A DNA stretch of 64,000 nt, from positions 36,624,868 through 36,688,867 of the forward strand of contig NC_055994.1 of NCBI RefSeq assembly GCF_018446385.1, read 5' to 3'. Below are positions 35,920 to 48,040 of the stretch, one piece after another (the first letter of the stretch is position 1; the number at the start of each line of letters is the position of its first letter). The position numbers and the translations under genes are program-made. The notes below the pieces were generated by a model. The model worked only from the letters and a program-made list of their open reading frames with translations. It did not search any database and was not told the origin of the DNA. Source of the DNA: Zingiber officinale. Taxonomy: Eukaryota; Streptophyta; Magnoliopsida; Zingiberales; Zingiberaceae.

Positions 35920-36240
35920 AAGATAATTTCTTAAAATCCATGTTTTATTCCTATTAGAGGATAAACATCTCCCACTGTAACAGTTGCTACTTTTGTAACA
36001 GTGCCCATGTAGACGGTGATTTTCCCTTCATATAGTTGTTGGGTTTCCTGGAACCTCTGCAATGAATTACAGACATGATCAGTGGCTCCCGTATCTACAC
36101 ACCAGGTACCGGTAGATAACACCACTAAACATGTTTCAACAACTAATGAATAAAATATACCTTTATTGTTCTAAGTTTTGAGAGGACAGTCCATCTTAAT
36201 GTCCAAGTTTTGTTTCCAATCATTAGAATTGGGACGACTA
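35920..36240 (-). pseudogene. A2 protease and relic of the gag zinc knuckle
   Basis: 36125-35931 on the minus strand gives TWCVDTGATDHVCNSLQRF: an intact copia protease active site (DTGA). Just upstream, at 36165-36240, a stretch reading NDWKQNLDIKMDCPLKT is what is left of the CCHC knuckle that precedes protease. Almost all of gag, expected to the right, is absent; repeated leader sequence begins at once (36325). Confidence 0.85.
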
Positions 36241-36334
36241 AGTTTATTCTATAGTATAACAGCTAGGGGATTGATAAACATTTGAAATTCTAAGAATCAC
36301 AAAAATATTTGGTCAAGACCAACACCTCAAAATC

Positions 36335-36875
36335 TCCGTGAATTTTGTATGCCACATTAGTGTGGACGTATACAAATTCAACTTTAAGAGGAGATTTTAT
36401 CCATTAATTTTATTATCTCGTCAACTTAATTTTATGATAAATAAAATTAATAGTTGGTCTGTCTTTGATCAAATATTTGGTCAAATCTTTGAATTTAAAA
36501 TAATATTGATTCCTCAAAACAATATCATTTAAATTCACCAACATCTCAAACACTTTGAATTTTGTATGCCACGTTAGTGTGGACATATACAAATTCAGGC
36601 ATTTGTAAGAGGAGGGTCTTACCCATTAATTATCTTGTCAACCTTAAATTACCTCAAACACCATGAATTTTGTATGCCATGTATGTGGACGTATACAAAT
36701 TTAATTATTTGTAAGAGGAGGTTTTACCCATTTTATTTTGTCAACCTAATTTTATGACAAATAAAATTACCTCAAACACCGTGAATTTTGTATGCCACGT
36801 TAGTGTGGACGTATACAAACTCAGACATTTTTAAGAGGGGGTTTTACCTAGCTTTATGATAAATTAATAGTTGAT
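36335..36875 (-). repeat. Four-copy tandem repeat in A2 leader
   Basis: Four copies of a block starting (plus strand) GTGAATTTTGTATGCCACGT, followed by TAGTGTGGACGTATACAAA and an AGAGGAGGTTTTACCCATTA-like part. Starts are at about 36336, 36554, 36663 and 36780; the first copy carries extra sequence. A1 has the same block once (10380-10460). The copies replace the place of the missing gag. Confidence 0.87.
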
Positions 36876-37719
36876 ATTCCTTTGGTCACATAAATAATAG
36901 CAGTGACTCCATTGGGAAGGATACTATTAAATGCACCTAAGTGTATACCATTACTTGATACTTAGTCCATTAAATAGGATTGTGCCCCTTCAGTTGGAGA
37001 AGATCACACACTCCTAAATAATTTTCTATAACCATCCATAAAGGAAGTTTGATCTAGTGATCTGCAAACAAACTCATCCGTTGTGGAGGGAGGCACTCAG
37101 AGCCAATACGCAAGTTTGTTGCATCACTTACAAACCAGTAATGGAGACCGTGGAATTTTTTTACTAATCCCTCTCCCACTTAGTTTTTTAAGGTGAGGAA
37201 TTTTAACTATGCAAGCACACATCATATGCACACACACACCACAATAAATAAAAGCAATAAATATGAAAATTAATTTTCCAACTATTATGGCTTCTTCCAT
37301 CACTGTCCTTCGTGTGCTGCCAGCCCTAGGGTTCATGTTGTCGGGTCCATCGAGCTTCCTTTTCTGCTGCGCCTCTGGTCCTCCAATAATATCACGCCTT
37401 GCAAGGATACGATCCACGACAAAAATAGAATTTTACATATATCGATCCTATATTTCATAAGGGAATGCACATGAAGTCTAGATCGAACAAAAAAGTAAAA
37501 TCCTAGGGCTAATACAACTCCTGTTGTATTTAATAAATACAATCATGCACACACATAAAATGCCCTTGACATGTCCAAGGGTCCAATCACACACAATCAC
37601 ATTAAGCCATAATAGTTGGAGCCTGCAACCACAGAGTTAGCATATCCTACTATTATCCTGCCTAAAATATGTATGGCATATGCAAAATTAAACTGAAAAT
37701 GAAATACACAGAGACAAAC
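36876..37719 (-). other. A2 untranslated leader
   Basis: Homologous in reverse to 9513-10380 of A1, with blocks around CCACTTAGTTTTTTAAGG and GATCACACACTCC. The open stretch at 37124-37417 is not conserved as a protein in A1. No gene recognised. Confidence 0.7.
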
Positions 37720-37736
37720 CCTAGCTTTGATACTAA
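37720..37736 (-). other. Primer binding site of A2
   Basis: Minus strand TTAGTATCAAAGCTAGG next to the 5' LTR, a diverged form of TGGTATCAGAGC. CAG appears as CAA here, the change expected from cytosine deamination, unlike the CG forms in A1, C and D. Confidence 0.75.
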
Positions 37737-37737
37737 T

Positions 37738-40339
37738 TGTTGGTTACTACTTGGAATATCGTACCGGTTCTCCTGTACAAAAATTTTATACAAGTTCTGA
37801 ACCGTTCCTAACAACCTATTGTACTCTTTAGAAATTAAATATGGAATTGCAAACAGAACTTAACATTATTGATTCCAAATTTAACTTATCTGTACTTAGA
37901 GGTTTAGACTTAGATCGCAAACGATATTTAACATTATTGATCCAAACCCACCCATGTTACAAATTCAATTAAATATTTATTTCAGAGATTGGCTCGTAGG
38001 TCAAACATGGCGAGACACTTGACCTTCTTGGGTATGGGAACATCCACCACTGCCTCGACAAATCCTTTCAAAGAAATTTAATATTTAATCTCCTTATAGT
38101 AACCCTAGGTTTAACCAAAAAGAAGAATCGAATAACAAGATCGAAAAACAAAGAAACACAAATTTGAATCACAAATCCGAAACCTAGAATCACTAGCCTC
38201 TTGTGTTTGATATTTCAAGATCTAAACAAAATGGATGAACTAGTTATGATGCAGAAACTAATAATTAGTTATACCTTTTGTAGCTTATAGACATCACGAT
38301 CTTCTATCGTATTCCTCTTCTTATCTCGGACGTCGTGTGGGCAATGATATACCGAGACGAGAATCTACCCAAGCTTCCTTCTTCTCCAAACAAGTTTCGG
38401 CCACTCCTAATCTCCAAGAAATGAAGAACTTTCGGCCACCAACCAATCTCCAATGGATGCAAAGAAACAAAGCCTCCTATCTCTTCTTCTTCCTCTAGCA
38501 AAATCTGGCCACCACCAAGCTCCTTGAGATGAAGATGCCGCCGGCCTCCCAAGGAAGAAGAACAGGAGAAGAGAAGGGAGAGAGGGTCAGCCACCACCAA
38601 GGAATAGAAGAGAGGAATACTAGATGATGTTCTTATTGTGAGGTGAGGCACCTCTACCCTCTCTTTTATATTCCTTGACCTTGGCAAATAAGGAAAGTTT
38701 TAATAAAAACTTCCTTATTCTCCTTGCCAATGAAAGGAAAGTTTAATAAAAATTTCCTTTTTAAACTATATATGGCCAGCCACCTTAGTCCCTCCAAACA
38801 AGGAAAATTTTAAACACAAAATTAAAACTTCCTAATTTGTTTCCGAAAATTTTTGAAATAAAATTTCTCTTTTCAAAAATTCCTTTCATGGTTAGTTATA
38901 AAAGGAAACTTTTATAAAATAAAATATCTCTATTAAAACATGTGGATGATTTACAAAAAGGAAAGTTTTCTCTAAAATTAAAATCTTCCTTTTAACTACA
39001 AATAAGGAAAGATATTAAATTTTTCTCTTAATCTTTTGTAGAAAACTATAAAAGGAAAGATTTAATTTTAAAACACTCTTCTAAAATTATGAGGATGGTT
39101 TCATAAAAGAAAAATTTTATCAAAAATTAAAATCTTCTATTTAACTACAAATAGGAAAAGATATCAAACCTTTCTCTTAATCTTTTGTAGAAAGCTATAA
39201 AAGGAAAGATTTAAATTTTAAATTTTCTTTTAAAACTATGGTTTCCACATAAGAGAAGATTTTAGAAAAATAAAATCCTTTTAATTTTTTTGTGGCCGAC
39301 CACCTGAGCTTGGGTTCAAGCTAGGGTCGGCCACACCTTGGATCTAACTCACCTTGGTTTGGCCAGCCCTAGCTTGGGCTCCAAGCTAGGCTTGGCCGTC
39401 CACCTTAAGGTGGGTATAAGTGGGTATAATACTTTACAAATAAGAGGCTACGATAGGGACCGAGAGGAGGAATTGGTTTTGGTCTCCCGATGAACTTAAG
39501 CTTCCCATGTTCGCCCCGAACACCCAACTCGAGTTCATCAATAATAACTCATTCTACTAAAGAGTTATTATTGAACTACCGCACCAATCTCATATTACTA
39601 TATGAGCTCCTTCTTATCATGAGTGTGTTAGTCTTCCTATGTTTAAGATATTGAATGTCCACTAATTAAATGAGTTACTGGCAACTCACTTTAATAAATA
39701 TCTAGCTCCAAGAGTAGTATCACTCAACCTTATTGTCATGTCGGACTAAGTCCACCTACAGGGTTTACATGACAATTCTTATGAGCTCCTTTTGGGGACA
39801 TCATTAACCTAGATTTCTATGACACAGTTTCCTTCTATAATCAACAACACACACTATAAATAATATCATTTCCCAACTTATCAGGCCTATTGATTTATCA
39901 AACTAAATCACATCCTTTGATAAATCAAAGAAATAAATACTAAATATATGTGCTTATTATTATATCGGGATTAAGAGCACACACTTCCATAATAATAAAG
40001 GTCTTGTTCTTTTATTAAGTCAGTATAAAAAAAATTACCTTAAATGGTCCTGCTCAATACACTCAGAGTGTACTAGTGTAATTTCATAGTCAAGATAAAC
40101 TAATGTCATATTACACTACGACTATTCTAATGGTTTGTTCCTGTTCATCTTAGTCATGAGAAACTGTTTATAATTTATAAAGAACTGATAACATGATCTT
40201 CTGTGTGTGACACCACACGCTATGTTATCTATAATATAAATTAATTGAATGACTACACTTAGCATATAAATGTAGATATTGACCAATGTGATTCTTAAAT
40301 TTTTATACAAAAGCTAGACTTTTAGTATACACTCTAACA
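37738..40339 (-). repeat. 5' LTR of copia A2
   Basis: 2602 bp, plus-strand ends TGTTGGTTACTACTTGG and TATACACTCTAACA, followed by AACCT. Contains a TATA box on the minus strand (38663-38670) and the hairpin at 39368-39390. Very similar to the 3' LTR, mostly differing by transitions. Confidence 0.94.
38663..38670 (-). promoter_or_regulatory. TATA box of A2 5' LTR
   Basis: TATAAAAG on the minus strand, same context in the 3' LTR at 17633-17640. Likely start region for A2 genomic RNA. Confidence 0.55.
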
Positions 40340-40724
40340 AACCTAAGGTTACTGTTAGAATATTAAATATTCAATTTCTTTGAAATGCTTTGTCTAGGAA
40401 GTGGTGGATGATCCCATACTCAAGAAGGTCGATTGTCTCGCCATGTTTAACCTGGAAGTCAATCTTTGAAATAGATATTTAATCAACTTCTGTAATATGG
40501 TTTAACTTCTGAAGAACACATGGGTTGAACTTGGAGTAAAAATATTAAGTTCTGTTTCCAATCCAAGTTTAACTTCTGAAGAACAACTTGGATTAATAAT
40601 GTTAAGTTTCGTTTGCAATTCAAGTTTAACTTCTGTAGAGCACATGGGCTGTTAGGACAAGTTCTATTCATGTATAAATTTTTGAACAAGGGAAACAGAT
40701 CAGAATTCCAAGTAGCACCCAATA
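40340..40724 (+). mobile_element. LTR L0, segment 4 and right end
   Basis: Begins with the right AACCT duplication of A2 and continues the family-A LTR text (TATTAAATATTCAATTTC, GGTGGATGATCCCATACTCA) to a worn end near 40724 (AAGTAGCACCCAATA for the usual GTAGCAACCAACA). What follows is not a PBS, so L0 is a solo LTR or the 3' LTR of an element to the left. The ORF at 40483-40722 (minus) is not coding by any sign I see. Confidence 0.83.
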
Positions 40725-41210
40725 GAATCTAATAAGACTTATCTGAGAATGAAATCTCCATGTAGAATATGTACACTGTCAGCCATCTTTGTAAATCATG
40801 GTAAGGACACTGTCTTAATAAATTCTTGAATCTATCCCATACTTCAAATAGTTATTCTCTATCTGCCTGAGCAAAGTTTGTGATATAATTCCTCATGTAA
40901 ACTATTCTACTTAGAAGAAAAAATTTTTCAAAAATTTCTACTCAATTATTTCCAACTTGTAATACTTTGAGGATGGAGAGAATAAAATCAAGTCCTAGCC
41001 TTATCTTTGATACTAAAAGAAAATGTCATCAACCGAACTGCATCTGCTGACACTCCTTTACAGTTTACCATGTTGCAATATTCAAGAAATTCTTCAACGT
41101 GCAAGTATAGATTTTCTGCTACTTCTCCTCCAAATTTATGACCTTGTATCGTGGTAATTAATTTCGGGTATAGTTGGAAACTTTTTACTTTGATATAAGA
41201 CTATACAATG
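40725..41210 (-). pseudogene. gag: Tat/Athila-type gag relic
   Basis: The minus strand reads EVAENLYLHVEEFLEYCNMV, then GVSADAVRLMTFSFSIKDKA (about 41000-41150), and FEVWDRFKNLLRQCPYHDLQ followed by RWLTVYIFYM (about 40745-40850). This is the capsid pattern of Ty3/gypsy elements of the non-chromovirus Tat/Athila branch. Stops interrupt it near 40990. The 3' continuation is cut by LTR L0 at 40724. It is among the oldest material in the window. Confidence 0.8.
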
Positions 41211-41490
41211 GGAGACATAAATCTAGCAGAAATGAGTGTAGAAATATCTCTTAAAGGCTAGTTGATATGTTAGTGCTCATGGATAAACAAAATGTAAAGA
41301 CTAAACAAATGGAAAAAAAATAGAATTAAGAATAAGAAAGAAAATATAGAAATTAAGGAAAGAAAAAATGAATTATAAACTAATGACAAGAAAAATAAAT
41401 GTAGAAATAAAAACAAATAAGAAAATAAAAAATCTATTAACAAGTTTAGAATAACTCATATGTTAATCAACTAATGTTAATCAGAAATAG
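41211..41490 (-). other. Leader of the Tat/Athila-type relic
   Basis: Very A-rich on the plus strand (41290-41450), with no ORF. It lies between the gag relic and the primer site. Confidence 0.6.
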
Positions 41491-41508
41491 TCCCCAACAA
41501 TGACGCAA
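41491..41508 (-). other. Primer binding site of the Tat/Athila-type relic
   Basis: Minus strand TTGCGTCATTGTTGGGGA, close to the Tat/Athila site TGGCGCCGTTGCCGGGGA; the differences are mostly C to T and G to A changes. It fits the gag relic in orientation and spacing, and places a 5' LTR to its right. Confidence 0.75.
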
Positions 41509-41511
41509 AAA

Positions 41512-41806
41512 CTTATTACGAATCTGCAAGTAGATGGAAACATCATCAATAATATAAAAGATTATTGAATCCACATGGACTTGATTAAGCACTAGAGATG
41601 TTGCAAAGTAAGTTATCTAGATGGTCAAAAGTTGGCTTTGGCACTTGTGAACTAACGAGAGAGATTGAAGAGAGGGAGAGAAGGTTGAGAGAAAGAGAAT
41701 AAGGTAGAGATGAGTTGGTTTGGGGAATGATTCTAGGAGTTTGATTTTACTATGATTCTAGTTAATACCTCTATGCATTGTTCGTCTCCTTACCTCCGTC
41801 CTTATG
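41512..41806 (-). mobile_element. 5' LTR of Tat/Athila-type relic, first part
   Basis: Non-coding sequence next to the primer site, cut at 41806 by the family-B solo LTR (its TTATG duplication is 41802-41806). Assigned as LTR by position only. Confidence 0.6.
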
Positions 41807-44800
41807 TGTTGGGTTTTTCGGGCCGCGAAAACTGCGTTTTCGTGTCGCGAAAACCCCAAATCACCCTAGCCATTGGATCTCGTGCGAAGAAAACTTTCTA
41901 AAAACACGAGTACGAGTTTTAAACTACGATCTACAGTAGATCTACAAAGGAAAAACATTTTACCTTCGAAGCGTGCCCTCGCAAATCCCGCTCGTCCAAT
42001 GGTACGCCGGATCTCAAAGTTGTCAACATAGACAACTCTCTAGTGATATCCATACGAACAAGGTGTGTTCTCTAACACACAAGGATGGAGAAGAGAGCAC
42101 CCAAGTGTGCTAGCACTTTCTAGGGCTCTCGGGTAGGATTTAAAAAGGGGAGAAAGGAGAGAAAGAAAAAGATCTCACATAATCCTCTAGGTACCCTCCT
42201 TTGTGACCTTCACTTCACCCTTTTCTTGGAACACAACTCATACACCTTCTCCCTCCATGAAAGCTCACGGCAACCACTGTAACGACCACCCTTCTTACTA
42301 CTACTACTCTCTAAGGATGACCGTTACTTATCTACTAACTCTACTTAACCGGTGTGATTAAAACCACATGGAAACCCTACCGAAAAATTTCGGCAGAATC
42401 TCCCCTGTACCGGTGACCTTATTCAACAATACATGCAATATATATACTCAGCCACATGCGGCTGGAACACATATCAAACACAAAAAGGAATAACATCACC
42501 ACGCAGTTTAATGAAATCAAATCATGCAAGTAATGAATAGCGGAAACAAAATAAACATACAATTAACTAACAGCGGAAGACTAAATGACTCATCTAATAC
42601 ATTCTTAATAAATGACAATCTTAATAAATTCTTAAACTAAGGCCCAAGGCTTCCATAGTCCTGGCATCACACACCATCCGCGCCACCTTGTCGCCTTCCT
42701 TTCTATATCTTTTCCTTCCTGTATCTGCAGTAAGAGGAAGTGTAGTCTATAAGCAAAATTTGCTTAGTAAGCGCTATCTAACTCACAAAATCTCGATATG
42801 CATGAGGAGATACTGAAATCTAAAACTGAATGCTCAAAAGGAAATCTACTCATGCTCATCTACTAGTGAAAGAAACATACTGAAAGGCTAAACATGTAAA
42901 GTAAATCTATACAATCATGCTAGCATAAAGAACTAAGCTTAATGAATTCTAAACACCTTCTGAATCTTACTTCACTTGTTTAAAGACTTATTCTTTAAAT
43001 ACTTTATACTTATGTAAAACTTTCAGAAACTTATACTTATAATACTTCAAAATAATAATCAACTTCTTCTTGGGCCCAGGCATAGTACCATCTTATGCGC
43101 GTTCCCTAATAGGTTGGGGTAGCGAGCCACCAATCCTAAAAGAGCAGACCTCGGTCTACCAGGGCCAAGACCTCGGAATTGGACACCTGGATTTGTTTAA
43201 CGACAAGCTCTTGGATGTCGGGTACTAGCCTCTTCTTAAAAGTAAAATACTTATAATCTTAATTACTTCTTCTTTAAATGCCTTGGCATTTTAATAGGCA
43301 CCTTGTGTGCTAAAAATCCCTAAAGTCTCGACTTTAGGATCTACTTAAGGCCTCGGCCTTTTCTTTCTCTTCTTTATCTTTCTTATACTTTTCTTATAAA
43401 AGAATGCTTCTTACAAAACTGAAATGTTTAAACAAATTCTAAAAATGCTTAAACAAAAATTTACATACAAAGCTTAACATGAATCTACATGCTAAGCTTA
43501 ACTAAAATCTGCATATTAAGCTTATCTAAAATCTGTATACTATACTTATAAAAATCGGCATGCTATACTTATAAAATCTGCATACTATTCTTATAAAATC
43601 TAATCTCCTTTCTTGACCTAATCTAACCCGCATAATATCTTCGAAAGGATTTATTCCTGCTCAACAATTCAACACAAAAACAAACTAAAATGCAGAATGT
43701 TGAATTTCACACTGTAAAAAGAAACTAAAACTAAGGCTATTCGTCTCAAATACTTATCTACAGCATTACATGTGCAGCATTAGTTTAGAACAAGGAACTA
43801 TACGGTCAAGTCTATAGCTCATGCAAACAAAGCATATGAACTTAAAACTAAACTTGTATAAAGACATTAGGAGCTCAAAATTAAACATATATGTCATCAT
43901 TTAAGTCCTCATTTTGTGCACGCCCAGTATAGTGAAACCTTAGTGATATGCTCACCATGTCTGAACTAATAACCCAATAAACTAAATTAAAAACACCCAC
44001 AAATCAGTATGTAAACCAGATAGAAAATACTAGCAACTAAGAGGTCATAGTTGGAACGTGCTCAAAATATTTCAAAATCCACTCTGTTCACAATCTATCA
44101 TAAGGAATACAAACAGCAAGTAACACCAACCATCCTTTAACTAAAATCCCTGCACAGAATCCTTCCCATAACAAATAAAGGAACTCTAATTAATCTATAA
44201 CTTTACTCGCATAAAGAAAACAAGGAAAATAAACTCCCCATAAACCATAGGGCATACATGAAATTCATAAGAACTTCAATTGAAATCCAGATAGTGCTCC
44301 ACACAAAAACACAATCTAATCTTCCTTTGAAGGTCACGGCAGCAACCCTAATCTAACCTTCTTCTCAGAACAAATTTGGAACACCAAAGAAATAGAAGTC
44401 CGGAGCTATCCTACTGCAGGTGAGTAAGCGACTTACCTTGCTGTTCTTGAGCTTACTACTGAAGGAGAAGGGCAACTCTAGGGTTTCCGAGATACTTGAG
44501 TTCCCGGCCTCTTCCTCGTCCCTCCGAGCTCACCTCAACGAAAGGATCGAAATCATCAAGGTTTGCCGAAAGGAAATCTTTGCCGGCCGCCGGAGGGAGG
44601 AAAACCTAGCTCGGCTTTGTCTTCGCCCGAGAGGAGAATCGCCGACGCTCGCGTGAGGTGAGGAAAGGAGAGAAAGGTTCGAGTAATTCGAATTATCCCA
44701 CCCTAAGTTCCTCTTTTTATAACCTTAATATTATGTTAATTAACTAATTCTTAAATAAATTTGCTACCAATTCTAAACAGAAAATCCGTTTGCCCATCTG

Positions 44801-46508
44801 GTGAACCGGGTTTGGACCAAGTCAAAGGTCGTGGGTTCAATTCTCGGCTTGGACATTTTTTTGTCGAAACTTCCTTCGTCTAGTAAAAATACCAAACGAC
44901 TTCCAAAAATTACATAAAAATATTCTATAAATTCCTAAAAATCTCTAGAATTTTTCTAAAGTATTTCTAGAATTTAATAAGGTCTTTTAGGACTCCAAAT
45001 CATAAAATTTGGGGTGTTACAACCACAGCAAAGGAGGAGGAAGAAGCTAGGAAGAAGATGGAATAATTACCACCACAAATGAAAAACCCCTTTCATTATG
45101 TGGTCGGCCACACATGGGTAATCCCCTCATTTAATGTGACCGGCCACATTAAATGGAGGATTGTAACCTCCTTGACAACTAGGAGATGATGTGTCTGCCA
45201 TGTAGGATGAGTCATCCTCCATGAAGTGGCAATTCATCAAGTCAAACTTGATGTTTCAACTTCCCATTTTGGTCAAGTTAAAATTGACCAAATCTCTTCC
45301 ATGTTGAGTTGAATTCATTCTTTGATTCAAGCCAATTTCAATTTAATGAATCTCAATTCATTAATATAAATTGACTTAATGAATCAAATTTAAATTAGAC
45401 TTATTCAACAATTGAATCTAATTGAGTCTAACTCAATAAGTCTAATTTCCGAATCCAATCCTTGGTGCATCATATGAACCTAATCTAATTGGTTCATCCT
45501 ATGAACCTAATCTCCATCCACTTGTTCTTTGTGTGTGACCCAATAGGTTCTTGTAACGTTGGCAATGTTTCTAAACTCCTTTAAAAACATAAGCAATGAG
45601 CGACATCTAGCAATACATCATTGCTACCCAAGTTACAAGAAATGTTGAGATCCAACATCACCTTGTGAGTACTAATTGTGGCTCCTCACAATATATGACA
45701 AGTGTCCTTCTATCCTAGACATCTAGATTGATCAATGTGAGGCATAGACCGTGTCATCCTCTGACCAATCTAAATCTTGAACTCCAAGTAGACTCACTAA
45801 ATCAAATGAGCTCAATATCCTATATTGACTCATTTGGGCATGGCCATGCACTTCGTGGTCTCACTCTATCAAGAATACCGATGTCTCTCCCGTCATATAG
45901 GAGGGATAGATCCCATCTACATCACTCACATCCCTCTGCATAATTCGTTACATACCCAGTAATCGCCTTTATAGTCCACCCAGTTACGGGTGACGTTTGA
46001 CGAAACCAAAGTACATAACTCCTTATGTAGGGAACCATGGTGACTTCAGGTCTAAGGACTAGTAGTCATACTAATAGCCACATGAGAAAGTATATGACAC
46101 TCATATAACGATCCATGATACTTTCTCATGGCGGGTCATTCAGTATACATTCTCTAATGCATACCCATGTGTCAACTTGATATCTCTATATCCATGACTT
46201 GTGAGATCAAGTCATCGAGTTGACCTACATGCTAGTCTTATTGCATCAACATTGTCCCTGAATGTTAATACTCGACTAGGAATGATTTAGAGTAGTGTTC
46301 CCTATATCATCTCACTATCGATTCAACCAATCGATTGATATAGGTAAGAACCTTCTACTCAAGGACGTTATTATACTTAGTTTATTTGGCACCAATACAA
46401 GTAAGTATAATAAACAAAAACCAAATGCCTTTATTTATATATAGAATATGATACAATATGTCCAAAAATACAATCATCAAATGATTGGCTCTAGGGCTCT
46501 AGCTAACA
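41807..46508 (-). mobile_element. Family-B solo LTR (B'), interrupted by a D-related solo LTR
   Basis: Reverse copy of the LTR at 27587-29428: plus-strand start TGTTGGGTTTTTCGGG, end GGGCTCTAGCTAACA, exact TTATG duplications at 41802-41806 and 46509-46513. Without the nested insertion it is about 1.95 kb. Homology to the other B LTR is evident in CATCTAGATTGATCAATGTG, GACTCATTTGGGCATGGCCA and the stretch with TTTCTCATGGCGGGTCATTC. No internal region. Confidence 0.94.
42278..45021 (-). mobile_element. D-related chromovirus solo LTR (D') inside B' (2744 bp)
   Basis: Plus-strand ends TGTAACGACCACC and GGGGTGTTACA, exact ACCAC duplications at 42273-42277 and 45022-45026. It shares the layout of the D LTRs: TGTATCTGCAGTAAGAGGAA (compare TGTATCTGCAG in D), a CTGCAGGTGAG...CTTACC block near 44414-44440, a GC-rich block (44490-44660) and a B-box-like GGGTTCAATTCTCGGC. 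It is a distinct subfamily. The 78-codon ORF 44420-44656 spans the GC-rich part and has no recognisable domain. Confidence 0.93.
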
Positions 46509-46513
46509 TTATG

Positions 46514-47624
46514 CACATGTAAGAAGTCTAATTAAATTTTGACACTACCCCGTGACGGTCATGTCGGAGTGCTCCCCCTATTAGTATCTAATGTCACTAA
46601 GTAGAAGATGCAACCTAGTAAGTTCGGTTAAAAGAATACTCTTCTCACTAGGGCCCCTAGGTCATACAATCGCTAAATTACACAAGACACTTATTAACAT
46701 AGGATTGGACATAACTCATTAAACTTAATTAAATGCTTCCTTGTGAAGAATTATCCTCTTTTTCAAAGCGATACTCTAGATTTTCGGTTAAAAAGATACC
46801 CTTGTCACTAGGGTCCTTCGGTCATACAATCTAGAGTATCCCCTCTACGGGGTGAATAATCAATACACATCTATATGTTTACACCATTTACACATTTCAT
46901 CAAACCCAAAGAAGACATAACACACATAGAACATGACATAAACACTTCATTGAATAAGAAAATATCTAAATATATAGTTCATACATTACATCACATCATA
47001 GTTACTTCCTACTTCATAGATCGAGAGAATCTACTCCATTTCAAGGAAGATACAACCAAGAGTGATAAATATAGAATCTATAACTCAAAATATGGATTAA
47101 TAGAGAAGAGACTGCTTATCAATATGTCATCGATATTCTCAGAGGGAATCCTTGTTCCAGAGGTGGACGGATCATGGGGATCGGTAAAGATGAAAGATTT
47201 AGAGTTCCCCCCTTAGGGGAGAACCCTTTCTCAAGGAGAGGAACGAAATCCTAAACCCAAGATGAGTTAAAAAATAAGTTTCTTGACCTTTTTATTTCCC
47301 ATCCAAACTGTCCAAATCTGCAGGTTTATAGGGCTCCACCAAAATGGGTTTACACCTTAAACTTGGTTTTATTGTGTTCAAACCCTGAATTAAAGTTATA
47401 GCCCTTGAAATTATCTACAATTTGATATAGGGAACAATCCATACATTTAACTGAGTCTAAAGTTATGATGGTTCAAAGTTTGGTATATAGTCTAGGCGGA
47501 GGGTGTGATGCGGCAATAGCTGGGAGGCATGGTCATGCCTTTTAGAACAGCTAGACCATGTTATTCTCTATTGAACCTTGAATTAAAATTATAGATCTTG
47601 AAGTTAGATATATTTTTTTTATAA
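46514..47624. other. Probable remainder of Tat/Athila-type LTR; no gene recognised
   Basis: Resumes after the TTATG duplication of B'. Internally repetitive: two versions of a block with GGTTAAAAGAATACTC (near 46625) or GGTTAAAAAGATACCC (near 46787), each followed by CACTAGGG and GGTCATACAATC, and two versions of AACCCTGAATTAAAGTTATA (47386-47430 and 47574-47600). The 113-codon ORF at 46875-47216 has no recognisable domain. Assignment to the relic LTR rests on continuity across the B' insertion; its true outer end is not identified. Confidence 0.5.
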
Positions 47625-48024
47625 AGTTTTGGATCGAAAGCGCTAGAGGGGGGGGTGAATAGCGCTCGTGGCTTTAACAATCGATTTCGTAAAAATATTG
47701 AGTTATAACGTAGCGGAAATAGTAAAATGCATAAACACACAGAAGACACGAGAAGTTACTTCGTTCAGAGCCTATCTCGACTCCTACTCGAAGGCTCGCG
47801 ATCGCTGATCGCTTTCGGTGGGCAATAACTATGGTTCGTAAAAACTATTACAAACTAAGTACAATTCAAAGCAGTAATAATAAAATTTATACCGACAATG
47901 AAAGACTAAATCTGAAGCTCCAGGTTGTTGGCGTCGAGTTGAAGCTTTGTCGGAACGTCTCGTTAGCAGCAGGTTGCAGAAAGATTGCTTGTGCGAAGTT
48001 GTAGAGAGCTGCTGTTCGAAGTCC

Positions 48025-48033
48025 CCTTATAAA
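48025..48033 (-). promoter_or_regulatory. TATA-like box of E LTR
   Basis: Minus strand TTTATAAGG, just downstream (in element sense) of the palindrome cluster. Promoter role inferred. Confidence 0.5.
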
Positions 48034-48040
48034 CAGTGCT

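Larger units (their letters stand above)
16711..40339 (-). mobile_element. Ty1/copia element A2, full length, interrupted by chromovirus D
   Basis: Two family-A LTRs in reverse orientation (3' LTR 16711-19325, 5' LTR 37738-40339), flanked by exact AACCT duplications (16706-16710 and 40340-40344) inside LTR L0. The internal region runs right to left: PBS, leader with tandem repeats, protease, integrase, RT, RNase H, purine tract. It is cut at 19422/33142 by a complete Ty3/gypsy element. Most of gag is missing. Domains are recognisable but broken by stops and frameshifts. Confidence 0.94.

Noticed and set aside
36335..36875. CRISPR-like array
   Set aside because: Repeat units are long, imperfect and adjacent without unique spacers of constant length; they match a single block in the A1 leader, so they are leader duplications in a eukaryotic element.
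46875..47216. 113-codon ORF downstream of B' as a possible gene
   Set aside because: Low complexity, no domain, no conserved neighbours; it lies in the stretch assigned by continuity to an old LTR.
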